Shown: one piece after another, positions 53,001-61,647 of the stretch
Position numbering within the stretch: position 1 is the first letter of the stretch
Layout of the letters: the number at the start of each line of letters is the position of its first letter
DNA from: Autumnicola edwardsiae
GTDB lineage: Bacteria > Bacteroidota > Bacteroidia > Flavobacteriales > Flavobacteriaceae
Direction of reading: 5' to 3'
DNA: 64,000 nt
NCBI RefSeq assembly: GCF_031846505.1
Contig: NZ_JAVRHP010000005.1
Coordinates: 10,985-74,984, forward strand
Notes under the pieces: model-generated
Database searches by the model: none
What the model was told of the DNA's origin: nothing
Seen by the model: only the letters and a program-made list of their open reading frames with translations
Program-made: the position numbers and the translations under genes

Positions 53001-54342
53001 AGATATTGTGATTTCGCGTACTGCTGAATTGAAAATCAAGGATAAGAAAACCGGAGTGGTGTTAAGTAACAATAACATTCCTTACGGTTCTCAGATTTTT
53101 ATTGAAGACGGGGCCGAAGTTTCCAAAGGTGACATTGTTTGCCAGTGGGATCCATATAACGGTGTGATTATTTCTGAATTTGCCGGTAAGATTAAGTATG
53201 AAAATGTAGAACAAGGTGTTACTTATCAGGTTGAAATTGATGAGCAGACAGGTTTCCAGGAGAAAGTTATTTCTGAATCCAGGAACAAAAAACTTATTCC
53301 GACACTTCATATTTTAGGTAAAAAAGACGAAGTAATTCGCTCTTATAACCTTCCGGTTGGAGCTCACCTTATGGTGGACAACGAAGAGAAGATAGGTGTA
53401 GGTAAGATTCTTGTTAAGATTCCGCGTAAATCTTCCAAAGCAGGGGATATTACAGGTGGTCTTCCAAGGGTAACCGAACTTTTTGAAGCTCGTAATCCAT
53501 CAAATCCTGCTGTAGTAAGTGAGATTGACGGTGTGGTTTCCTTCGGAAAAATTAAACGTGGTAACCGTGAGATTATAGTAGAATCCAAGCTTGGTGAAGT
53601 TAAAAAGTATCTTGTGAAACTTTCTAACCAGATTCTTGTTCAGGAAAACGATTATGTTCGTGCAGGTATGCCACTTTCTGATGGTTCTATTACTCCTGAA
53701 GATATCCTTAACATTAAAGGGCCAAATGCTGTACAACAGTATCTTGTGAACGAAGTTCAGGAAGTCTACAGGCTACAGGGTGTGAAGATTAACGATAAGC
53801 ACTTTGAAGTGGTAGTACGCCAAATGATGCGTAAAGTAAGAATTCAGGATCCAGGAGATACCATTTTCCTTGAAAACCAACTTGTTCATAAAGCTGACTT
53901 TATTGAAGAGAATGATAAGATCTTCGGAATGAAAGTAGTGGAAGATGCAGGTGAATCTGAAAATCTGAAGGCTGGACAAATTGTTTCTCCGAGAGAATTG
54001 AGGGATGAGAACTCGATTCTTAGAAGAGAGGATAAGAATCTTGCCACTGCAAGAGACGTGACTGCCGCAACGGCAACTCCGGTTCTTCAGGGTATCACAA
54101 GAGCATCACTTCAAACCAAATCATTTATTTCAGCTGCTTCCTTCCAGGAAACTACAAAAGTACTGAATGAGGCTGCGGTTAGTGGTAAAATCGATAATCT
54201 TGAAGGATTAAAAGAGAACGTAATTGTAGGTCATAGAATACCTGCAGGTACGGGAATGCGAAAATATGATAGCATTATTGTTGGTTCTAAAGAAGAATTC
54301 GACCAGATGCTTGAGAAAAAGCAGGAAGTTAATTACAATTAA
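50041..54342 (+). CDS. rpoC: RNA polymerase beta' subunit
   Basis: 1433 residues. The N-terminal zinc site is C66, C68, C81, C84 ([20 protein letters not shown]). The catalytic Mg2+ motif NADFDGD spans residues 475-481. The trigger-loop region contains [11 protein letters not shown], the second zinc-type cluster [15 protein letters not shown] follows, then [20 protein letters not shown]. Transcription ends at the strong terminators directly downstream. Confidence 0.98.
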   Translation: [1433 protein letters not shown]

Positions 54343-54353
54343 TTTTTAAATAT

Positions 54354-54383
54354 CAGGGCTGCAATTTTGCAGCCCTGTTTTTT
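54354..54383 (+). terminator. Intrinsic terminator of rpoBC
   Basis: CAGGGCTGCA and TGCAGCCCTG, loop of 4, then T6. A textbook terminator 12 bp after rpoC. Confidence 0.93.
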
Positions 54384-54395
54384 AGCATACAACAG

Positions 54396-54420
54396 ATCCC
54401 GGCCTTCGTCGGGATTTTTT
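54396..54420 (+). terminator. Second terminator after rpoC
   Basis: ATCCCG and CGGGAT arms around GCCTTCGT, then T6. It backs up the first terminator 42 bp upstream. Confidence 0.75.
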
Positions 54421-54452
54421 GTACTTTTATATCACATGAAAATTTTAATAAA

Positions 54453-54767
54453 ATGAGTGAAGAGAAAAAACCTAAAAAGGGACAAATCAATATAGAACTG
54501 GATGAAAGCGTTGCTGAAGGAACCTATTCCAATCTGGCAATTATCAACCATTCTGTTTCAGAGTTTGTGGTGGATTTTGTAAATATTATGCCCGGAAAAC
54601 CAAAGAGCAAGGTGAAATCCAGAATTATTTTGACTCCGCAACATGCAAAGAGGCTTTTAAAAGCTTTGGCAGATAATGTGCAGCGTTTTGAAAAGGCGCA
54701 TGGTGAAATTAAAGATTACGAAAAGGCACCGCTGCCTTTAAATTTTGGTCCCACCGGTCAAGCTTAA
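54453..54767 (+). CDS. DUF3467 family protein
   Basis: A 104-residue soluble protein: INIELDESVAEGTYSNLAII, VDFVNIMPGKPKSKVKSRII and LTPQHAKRLLKAL fit DUF3467, a small beta-rich family of unknown function. It follows the rpoBC terminators and is followed by a 15-bp-arm palindrome, so it is a unit of its own. Confidence 0.88.
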   Translation: MSEEKKPKKGQINIELDESVAEGTYSNLAIINHSVSEFVVDFVNIMPGKPKSKVKSRIILTPQHAKRLLKALADNVQRFEKAHGEIKDYEKAPLPLNFGPTGQA

Positions 54768-54780
54768 GTAAGAAATTATG

Positions 54781-54813
54781 AGAAGGTCGAAAATTGGCAA
54801 TTTTCGACCTTCT
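54781..54813. repeat. Perfect palindromic version of the intergenic motif
   Basis: AGAAGGTCGAAAATT, GGC, AATTTTCGACCTTCT: 15-bp arms and a 3-bp loop. The centre TCGAAAATTGGCAATTTTCGA resembles the dispersed TCGATAATTGCC motif folded on itself. It may also serve as terminator for the DUF3467 gene. Confidence 0.75.
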
Positions 54814-54874
54814 CTTTATAGCTCACATGGTTTTTAATTGTGAGTTAAAGATATTTTATCTGCTGAAAATTAAT

Positions 54875-54914
54875 AAAAGACGTGTCACGTTTTCAAAAGC
54901 TGGCGCGTCTTTTC
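54875..54914 (+). terminator. Terminator-like hairpin
   Basis: AAAAGACGTG and CGCGTCTTTT form arms with one G-T pair and a 19-bp loop. It lies between the DUF3467 gene and the phosphatase gene. Confidence 0.5.
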
Positions 54915-55041
54915 ATTTTAGATTAATTCTGATGAATTCGTTATCCTGTTATTATTATTTTTAGATCTTTCTTCTTCAAATTCCGTAAATTGGAGAAGGC
55001 ACGAAAATATTGCTATTTTCATTTAACTAAATCCATCAGTT

Positions 55042-56634
55042 ATGGCAGAAGCTACTATAAATTCACAACCAACAAAGCGTATTGCAGCTATAGATATGGG
55101 TACAAACTCTTTTCATGCGGTTCTGGTGGATATTTACCCGGATGGTAGTTTCAGAACGGTAGATAAGCTAAAGGAAATGGTAAAGCTGGGTGAAAAGGGG
55201 ATGGATAATTATCTGAGTGAGGCGGCTATGGAAAGAGGCCTGGAAGCGTTAAAGAGAATTAAATTTTTGTGTGACCGCCAAAATGTGGAGCAGATTTTGG
55301 CCTATGCGACAAGTGCAATTAGAGAAGCAGCAAACGGCGGGGATTTTATTCAGCAAATAATAGATGAAACAGGCATAAAGGCGAGAGCCATTTCAGGAAA
55401 AATGGAGGCAGAAATGATAGCCTATGCGGTTAGACATGGAATTGCCCTTTCTGAAGAAATGGTGCTGATGGTGGATATTGGAGGAGGGAGTGTTGAATTT
55501 ATAATTGGCAACAAAAATGAATCGGTATTTTTTACCAGTGTAAAATTAGGGGTGGCCAGGATGGCAGCACGTTTTGTTGATTCTGATCCAATATCGGAAA
55601 AAGAGATTTCCGAATTAAATGAGCACTTCAAAAAAGAACTGAGTGAAGTTGCAGAAAAACTTAAAAAGTACAATGTAAAAACAATGGTGGGATCTTCCGG
55701 GACTATGGAGAACATTGGAGCGATGGTGGCAGGACGTAATTCTATTACCGCCGATATGACTCTTAATGAACTTCAGTTCAATTCAGAAGAATTTCTGAAT
55801 TTTTACGATCAATTTATACAACTTGATCTAAAAGAACGATCTAAGGAAAAAGGCCTGGAAGAAAAAAGACTCGATATTATTAACCCCGGAATGGTTCTTC
55901 TGAAATTCTTAATGAACGAATTTAAGATTGAAAATGTGAAAATTTCGGAGTCTGCTTTGCGGGAAGGTATGATCCTGAATTTTATTGATAAAGAAAAAGA
56001 ACAACTTAATCTTGAACTGGTAGCGCATTTCCCCAACCCCAGGAAGAGGAGTGTATACCAACTTTTACGCAAGTGCAACTGGCCGGAAAGGCATTGCAGG
56101 CATGTGACAAATTTTGCTTTGCAGTTGTTTGATGAATTTCAGGACGAATTAAACTTAGCTTATTCAGACCGGGAGCTTTTCGAGTACGCTAGCCTTATGC
56201 ACGATATCGGTTACTATATTTCCCACCGTAAACACCATAAACATGCTCTCTATTTGATTCGGAATTCTGATCTGCTCGGTTTTAGTGAGGATGAAATCAA
56301 TCTTATGGCAAACGTTGCGCGTTATCATCGTAGATCCACTCCGCACAAACGGCACAAGAGATATAAGGATCTGGATAAAAATTTAAGAAAGCGGGTAAAA
56401 AAACTTTCGGCCTTGTTGCGTGTTGCCGACGGTCTGGATCGTAGTCATTACCAAAACGTTCAGGAGCTTGAAATCAAGAAAGACAGGGAGGAAGTTACCA
56501 TTATTATAACTACCTATAGCGATCCGCAATTGGAAATTTGGGGAACCTTGCGCAAATCCAAACTTTTTGAAAAGATGACCGGCAAAAAACTTAAAATTTT
56601 CTCAGTTATCAAGGAGGAAGTAGCAGCAACTTAA
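55042..56634 (+). CDS. ppx: Exopolyphosphatase/GppA-type phosphatase with HD domain
   Basis: 530 residues. The N-terminal ASKHA domain has RIAAIDMGTNSFHAVLVDI and LMVDIGGGSVEFIIG, binding phosphate chains or pppGpp. From about residue 330 comes an HD-type domain (YASLMHDIGYYISHRKHHKH), as in long Ppx/GppA proteins. It acts on polyphosphate or (p)ppGpp, and the sequence does not settle which. It is a single gene on the + strand, convergent with the second symporter. Confidence 0.88.
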   Translation: MAEATINSQPTKRIAAIDMGTNSFHAVLVDIYPDGSFRTVDKLKEMVKLGEKGMDNYLSEAAMERGLEALKRIKFLCDRQNVEQILAYATSAIREAANGGDFIQQIIDETGIKARAISGKMEAEMIAYAVRHGIALSEEMVLMVDIGGGSVEFIIGNKNESVFFTSVKLGVARMAARFVDSDPISEKEISELNEHFKKELSEVAEKLKKYNVKTMVGSSGTMENIGAMVAGRNSITADMTLNELQFNSEEFLNFYDQFIQLDLKERSKEKGLEEKRLDIINPGMVLLKFLMNEFKIENVKISESALREGMILNFIDKEKEQLNLELVAHFPNPRKRSVYQLLRKCNWPERHCRHVTNFALQLFDEFQDELNLAYSDRELFEYASLMHDIGYYISHRKHHKHALYLIRNSDLLGFSEDEINLMANVARYHRRSTPHKRHKRYKDLDKNLRKRVKKLSALLRVADGLDRSHYQNVQELEIKKDREEVTIIITTYSDPQLEIWGTLRKSKLFEKMTGKKLKIFSVIKEEVAAT

Positions 56635-56725
56635 ATTAAAGTAAATGGGTACTCCGGTTTAGGAAGTTCAAGCCGTACTTCTACGGTGCTCTTAGAATTA
56701 CAGGCAGCCTGAGCTTAACTGTAGG

Positions 56726-56744
56726 ACGATAATTGCCATTTCTG
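56726..56744 (+). repeat. TCGATAATTGCC intergenic motif, near-exact copy
   Basis: ACGATAATTGCCATTTCTG, two mismatches, followed by AGCATCCACTTAG, in the spacer between convergent ppx and the symporter gene. Confidence 0.65.
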
Positions 56745-56782
56745 AGCATCCACTTAGCAACTTAGTTTGCCCCCTCTAAAAT

Positions 56783-58153
56783 CTATTTCAAATATTTTTT
56801 GAAATAAATCCTCGCCGCCTTCATAACCCTTGGCGCGAGAATTAAAGTAGAAATCATTGTAGGGATCGCCATAAGCGCAAAAAACCCATCAATCAGATTA
56901 ATCATCATGCTCAATGAAGTTGTTGCACCCACAAGAATGCTTAGAATGTAGAAATAGTTATAGTAATGCTTGTTCTCGGCACCCAGTAAGAAATTCAGGC
57001 ATTTTGTTCCGTAGTAAGAATAGGAAAAAAGCGAGGAGATACTAAAAGCCGCAATACATAACAGTAATACGTAATCTCCAACATACGGAATGGAATTTCT
57101 AAAAGCTGCTGCGGTAAGGCTAACCCCGTTGGCGTCGCTGCTTTGCCATACTCCGGTTACCAGGATGGCAAGCGCAGTTAGGGTACAAACCACCAGTGTG
57201 TCTATTGCCGGGCCCAGCATGGCCACCAAACCTTCCCGCACGGGTTCTGAAGTTTTACTTGCACCATGCGCCATTGTAGCGGTTCCAATCCCGGCTTCGT
57301 TGGAAAATGCGCCTCTTCGTATTCCCAAAATCATTAATCCACCTACAATTCCTCCAAAAAGCGGTTCTCCTTTATAATTTTCAGCAGCAAATGCATCGGT
57401 AAAGATCATAGACATATAACCGGGCAATTCTGCAATATTCACAAAAAGGATGATAATCACGGCTACAAAATAAACAGCAACCATCGCGGGTACCAATTTG
57501 GAAACCGTGCGACTAATTCTGTATAATCCTCCAAGGATTACTGCGGAAGTGATGATTGTAAGAATAATTCCAATAATGAGATTAGTACCAAATCCCGTTT
57601 CTATGCCCTGAGGCTCCAGTAAAATTGAATTAATTGCCTGGGTTAATTGATTTACATTGAAAACCGGTAAAGCTCCCACCAGCCCGGCAATGGCAAAAAA
57701 TACGGCAAGTGGTTTCCAGCTTTTTCCCAGGCCTTCCACAATATAATACATCACACCACCCTGAATGTTCCCTTCTGTATCCTTTCCACGATACATTACC
57801 GCTAAAGTGTTGGTGAAAAACTTGGTTGACATTCCCACAATCGCGCTTATCCAGAGCCAGAAAACCGCTCCCGGTCCTCCCAATGCAATCGCGACCGCCA
57901 CGCCCGCAATGTTTCCCATTCCTACTGTAGAAGAAAGTGCTGTAGATAAAGCCTGGAAATGATTAATTTCTCCCGGATCATTGGGATCGTCGTACTTTCC
58001 ACGGAGCAAATCCAGCGAATGTCCCAAATACCTGAAGGGTAAAAACCTGGAAAGAATCAATAAATACAATCCGCCGCCGATGAGCAGGATCACAAGGGGC
58101 AATCCCCATACGAGCGAAGCAAATTCCGCAATAAGCTCATTCAGTTGATCCAT
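56783..58153 (-). CDS. Alanine/glycine:Na+ symporter (AGCS family)
   Basis: 456 residues, normal length for the family. NHFQALSTALSSTVGMGNIA is the signature and RGAFSNEAGIGTATMAHGAS a second conserved loop. About eleven membrane helices. It imports alanine or glycine with sodium. It is a paralogue of the transport half of the 692-residue protein at 34432-36510 but lacks its N-terminal extension. Confidence 0.93.
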   Translation of the reverse strand: MDQLNELIAEFASLVWGLPLVILLIGGGLYLLILSRFLPFRYLGHSLDLLRGKYDDPNDPGEINHFQALSTALSSTVGMGNIAGVAVAIALGGPGAVFWLWISAIVGMSTKFFTNTLAVMYRGKDTEGNIQGGVMYYIVEGLGKSWKPLAVFFAIAGLVGALPVFNVNQLTQAINSILLEPQGIETGFGTNLIIGIILTIITSAVILGGLYRISRTVSKLVPAMVAVYFVAVIIILFVNIAELPGYMSMIFTDAFAAENYKGEPLFGGIVGGLMILGIRRGAFSNEAGIGTATMAHGASKTSEPVREGLVAMLGPAIDTLVVCTLTALAILVTGVWQSSDANGVSLTAAAFRNSIPYVGDYVLLLCIAAFSISSLFSYSYYGTKCLNFLLGAENKHYYNYFYILSILVGATTSLSMMINLIDGFFALMAIPTMISTLILAPRVMKAARIYFKKYLK

Positions 58154-58219
58154 AGAATTTCTGGTTTCGCCCGAAAATACTAAATATATAGTTAGTCCCG
58201 CTAAAAAGTTTACTTCTGC

Positions 58220-59809
58220 TTAAAATTCAGAAGTAAAGTGAAATTTAATATCAGGATATTTCTGCTGGGTCATTTGCAGCGAAAATTGCGAGTCGGCTAA
58301 AAATACCAACTGACCTTGCTTGTCCTTCGCCAGAAATTTAGATTTTACCCGTTTAAAATCCTTGAATTCTTCACTTTTCGGATTGTCTGCTTCCACCCAG
58401 GTAGCTTTAAAAACATTAAGGTTTTCGTAGGTACATTTGGCTCCGTATTCGTGTTCCAGCCTGTATTGTATAACTTCAAACTGAAGCGCTCCAACAGTTC
58501 CGATAATTTTCCTTCCATTTAATTCCAGTGTAAATAACTGCGCCACACCTTCATCCATTAACTGGTCGATCCCTTTTTCCAGTTGCTTGGATTTCATAGG
58601 ATCGGCGTTATTGATGTAACGGAAATGTTCCGGGGAAAAACTCGGGATTCCGCGGTACATTAGATTCTCACCTTCAGTTAAAGTATCTCCAATTTTAAAG
58701 TTTCCGGTGTCGTGTAGACCAACAATATCACCGGGATAGGAAACATCTACAATTTCTTTCCGTTCAGCAAAAAAAGCATTCGGACTCGAAAACTTAAGGC
58801 TTTTATTATGTCTTACATGTAGGTAAGGTTTGTTTCTTTCAAACTTTCCGGAAACAATTTTTATAAAAGCAAGTCGGTCACGGTGCTTGGGATCCATGTT
58901 GGCGTGGATTTTAAAAACGAATCCGGTAAATTTATCTTCGTCGGGTTCAACAACGCGCTCATCGCTTTCTTTTGGACGCGGGGTAGGAGCAATGTTAATA
59001 AAGCAATCCAACAGTTCACGAACTCCAAAATTATTTAATGCAGATCCAAAGAAGACCGGCTGTAGCCTTCCGGCAAGATAAGCCTCCTTATCAAATTCGG
59101 GATAAACGCCTTGTGCCAGTTCCAGTTCTTCTCTTAAAGTATCGGCTGCGTTGTCGCCAATTAGTTCGTTAAGTTCTTCAGAAGCAAGATCAGAAATCTC
59201 TACAGTTTCCTCAATATCTTTCCTGGGATCGCCGGTAAATAAATTCACATTCTGCTCCCAGATGTTATAAATCCCTTTAAAATCATAACCCATCCCTATG
59301 GGGAAACTTAGCGGGGTCACGGTGAGGTTCAACTTTTGCTCAATTTCGTCGAGTAGTTCAAAAGCATCTTTCCCTTCACGATCTAATTTGTTAATAAAAA
59401 CGATCATGGGGATATTCCGCATACGGCAAACCTCCACGAGTTTTTCAGTTTGTTCCTCAACCCCTTTTGCAACGTCAATTACCACAATAACGCTGTCTAC
59501 GGCGGTAAGGGTCCTAAAAGTATCTTCAGCAAAATCCTTATGCCCGGGAGTATCCAGAATATTAATTTTAATGTCGCGGTACTCAAATGCAAGGACAGAA
59601 GTAGCTACAGAAATCCCACGTTGCCGCTCAATTTCCATAAAGTCACTCGTGGCACCTTTCTTAATTTTGTTCGATTTTACCGCGCCGGCTTCCTGGATTG
59701 CCCCTCCAAAAAGCAATAGTTTCTCTGTAAGCGTGGTTTTACCGGCATCTGGGTGAGAAATTATACCGAAAGTTCTTCTTCTCTTTATTTCTTTCTGAAA
59801 GCTCTTCAT
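58220..59809 (-). CDS. prfC: Peptide chain release factor 3
   Basis: A 529-residue GTPase that removes RF1/RF2 from the ribosome after termination. G1 is ISHPDAGKTTLTEKLL, G3 is ILDTPGHKDF and G4 is FINKLDREGKD. GATSDFMEIERQRGISVATS is the switch I region typical of RF3. The C-terminal KGIDQLMDEGVAQLFTLE and LQFEVIQYRLEHEYGAKC also fit RF3, not EF-G. It is convergent with nothing; the symporter lies downstream on the same strand. Confidence 0.96.
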   Translation of the reverse strand: MKSFQKEIKRRRTFGIISHPDAGKTTLTEKLLLFGGAIQEAGAVKSNKIKKGATSDFMEIERQRGISVATSVLAFEYRDIKINILDTPGHKDFAEDTFRTLTAVDSVIVVIDVAKGVEEQTEKLVEVCRMRNIPMIVFINKLDREGKDAFELLDEIEQKLNLTVTPLSFPIGMGYDFKGIYNIWEQNVNLFTGDPRKDIEETVEISDLASEELNELIGDNAADTLREELELAQGVYPEFDKEAYLAGRLQPVFFGSALNNFGVRELLDCFINIAPTPRPKESDERVVEPDEDKFTGFVFKIHANMDPKHRDRLAFIKIVSGKFERNKPYLHVRHNKSLKFSSPNAFFAERKEIVDVSYPGDIVGLHDTGNFKIGDTLTEGENLMYRGIPSFSPEHFRYINNADPMKSKQLEKGIDQLMDEGVAQLFTLELNGRKIIGTVGALQFEVIQYRLEHEYGAKCTYENLNVFKATWVEADNPKSEEFKDFKRVKSKFLAKDKQGQLVFLADSQFSLQMTQQKYPDIKFHFTSEF

Positions 59810-59893
59810 TTATTGATAATTGAAGCGCAAAAGTACTATTATTTTCAGGAATTTTTCAAAGAACTAAGTTTCAAATTCTCCACGGAATAAAGG

Positions 59894-59912
59894 TCGATAA
59901 TTGCCATTTTTG
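59894..59912 (+). repeat. TCGATAATTGCC intergenic motif, exact copy
   Basis: TCGATAATTGCCATTTTTG preceded by AAGG and followed by GGCGTACACTTTTTT, between divergent prfC and the OmpA-domain gene. Confidence 0.75.
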
Positions 59913-59965
59913 GGCGTACACTTTTTTAAAAGTTCGTAACTTTAAGGTTGAGCATTTGGGGCTTT

Positions 59966-61579
59966 ATGAAGTTTTATTCGGAATATAAATTACTGACACT
60001 GGGAATTTTATTGATTATTTTTCCTAACATTTGTGCTGCCCAGGCCCAAATGGAGCATATTGCAGCAGGTTCTTACCTAATAAACATGGGCGTAAGCCCG
60101 CAAACATCTTCTAATGCGCTAAAACCATACGGTTTATTATACGATCTGCTTAAAAATGAGCAAGTAGAAGTAAAGTGGGTCATAAATCCCGAAAAAGAGA
60201 AGGACGGGATCGATTTTACTCATGAAAATATAAATTTTAGAAGCAGCTCCTTTGTTGTTCCTGTTTCTTATATAACAGAGGACGTAAAACAAAAGATCGA
60301 AAATTGGCAAAAAAAGGGAGTGACCGGTATTTTCGCAGTTTCTAATCTTAAATTGCCGGTTTACACCACGCTTTCCATTGCTCCAAAATGGACACTGGAT
60401 AAGCAAAACGGAGATATCGCACTGCCTTTTTTTGATGCTGCCGAAATTCCTGCGGAAGCCTTTGGTGGCAGGAAATCGGTTAACTGGAAAAATCCTTCAG
60501 AATTAGGTGTTTGCGACGATATTTTCGTTATGCCGCATGCACAGCCAAGATTTGAGTCCCACAGAAACATATATTACTGGAATCGTGATTTTAAAGGTGC
60601 TATTTGGGCAGGCTGCCACGCTGGTAGTCAGCTGGAAAACCTGGTTGGCCTAGAAACTTTAGGTGATAAAAAAAAGCCAATCCAGCTTAATTTTCTCTCG
60701 GCCGGGTATCCAGGAGCTGGAAGTGCAGGTTTAATTCCGTATCACAAACATCGTCACGCCACGCCACCGTACGCGCATTTACAGCCTGCAGATCCTGTTT
60801 CTCAATATTTAGGTGATGCAGATAATGCTCATTTAAATGGTTCTGAACGTGTATTTTACCCAAAAGATATTAATCTCTGGAGACCGGGTGTTAAGAAAAT
60901 AGTCATTGATCCTTCGGCTCCCGATAATCCTTCTTTAACTAAAGCCGAAGCTGCCATTGTGGTTTACGGCCATGGTTTTGACAATCCTGAAAACGGACTC
61001 GTAATGTACCAGGCGGGGCACAGTATTTTCGGTACTTCTGAGGAACATATTGCAGCAATGCGCACTTTTTTTAACTGGAGTTTTTATGCTGCGGAAGTAA
61101 AACGCGAGCAAAACCTGGTAAAATTTGAAAATCAGGATTTTCAGCATTCTGTTGTGGCAGCCCGCATAGGAGATGATTTAGCGAAAATATTGAAGTTGAA
61201 GAACATAAATTTTGACCTGGATAAAGCTGAAATTAAAGCTGAAGCAAAAAAGGAACTGGACAGGATTGCAGATTTCATGAACGATTATCCGGAATTGCTT
61301 ATGGATGTTCGCTCACATACAGATTGCAGGGCAGATGACGGGTATAACCAGAAACTTTCTGAAGCCAGGGTAGAGGCGACAATGGATTATCTTTTAGACA
61401 ATGGATTAGATCAAAATCGGATTTCCGGCCGCGGTTATGGTGAAACCGAAATTCTAAACGACTGTACAAACGGCGTCTCGTGCCACGAAAAGCAGCATGA
61501 AGTTAACAGGCGGTCAGAATTTATCCTTTCTATAGATTGCTCCCTTTATTCCGGAAGGCTTAAACAAAACACAAAGTAG
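59966..61579 (+). CDS. OmpA-domain protein with a large N-terminal surface-type domain
   Basis: 537 residues. A signal peptide (residues about 1-25) is followed by about 380 residues of a domain I recall only from large Bacteroidota surface proteins (ALKPYGLLYDLLKNEQVEVK, GAIWAGCHAGSQLENLVG). Residues about 410-525 are an OmpA peptidoglycan-binding domain (NINFDLDKAEIKAEAKKELD, RSHTDCRADDGYNQKLSEAR). It probably sits in the outer membrane or periplasm tied to peptidoglycan. ATG 59966 is preferred over TTG 59948 because it starts the signal peptide. Function of the first domain is unknown. Confidence 0.8.
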   Translation: MKFYSEYKLLTLGILLIIFPNICAAQAQMEHIAAGSYLINMGVSPQTSSNALKPYGLLYDLLKNEQVEVKWVINPEKEKDGIDFTHENINFRSSSFVVPVSYITEDVKQKIENWQKKGVTGIFAVSNLKLPVYTTLSIAPKWTLDKQNGDIALPFFDAAEIPAEAFGGRKSVNWKNPSELGVCDDIFVMPHAQPRFESHRNIYYWNRDFKGAIWAGCHAGSQLENLVGLETLGDKKKPIQLNFLSAGYPGAGSAGLIPYHKHRHATPPYAHLQPADPVSQYLGDADNAHLNGSERVFYPKDINLWRPGVKKIVIDPSAPDNPSLTKAEAAIVVYGHGFDNPENGLVMYQAGHSIFGTSEEHIAAMRTFFNWSFYAAEVKREQNLVKFENQDFQHSVVAARIGDDLAKILKLKNINFDLDKAEIKAEAKKELDRIADFMNDYPELLMDVRSHTDCRADDGYNQKLSEARVEATMDYLLDNGLDQNRISGRGYGETEILNDCTNGVSCHEKQHEVNRRSEFILSIDCSLYSGRLKQNTK

Positions 61580-61599
61580 CAAGTCCCGAATAAACTATT

Positions 61600-61631
61600 T
61601 TGGTAAAGCTATTTCCTATTTTGTACATTTG
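61600..61631 (+). promoter_or_regulatory. Promoter for the idi operon
   Basis: TTG at 61600-61602, 21 bp, TACATTTG at 61624-61631, ending 16 bp before ATG 61648. Confidence 0.6.
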
Positions 61632-61647
61632 ATTTTCAATAAAAAAA

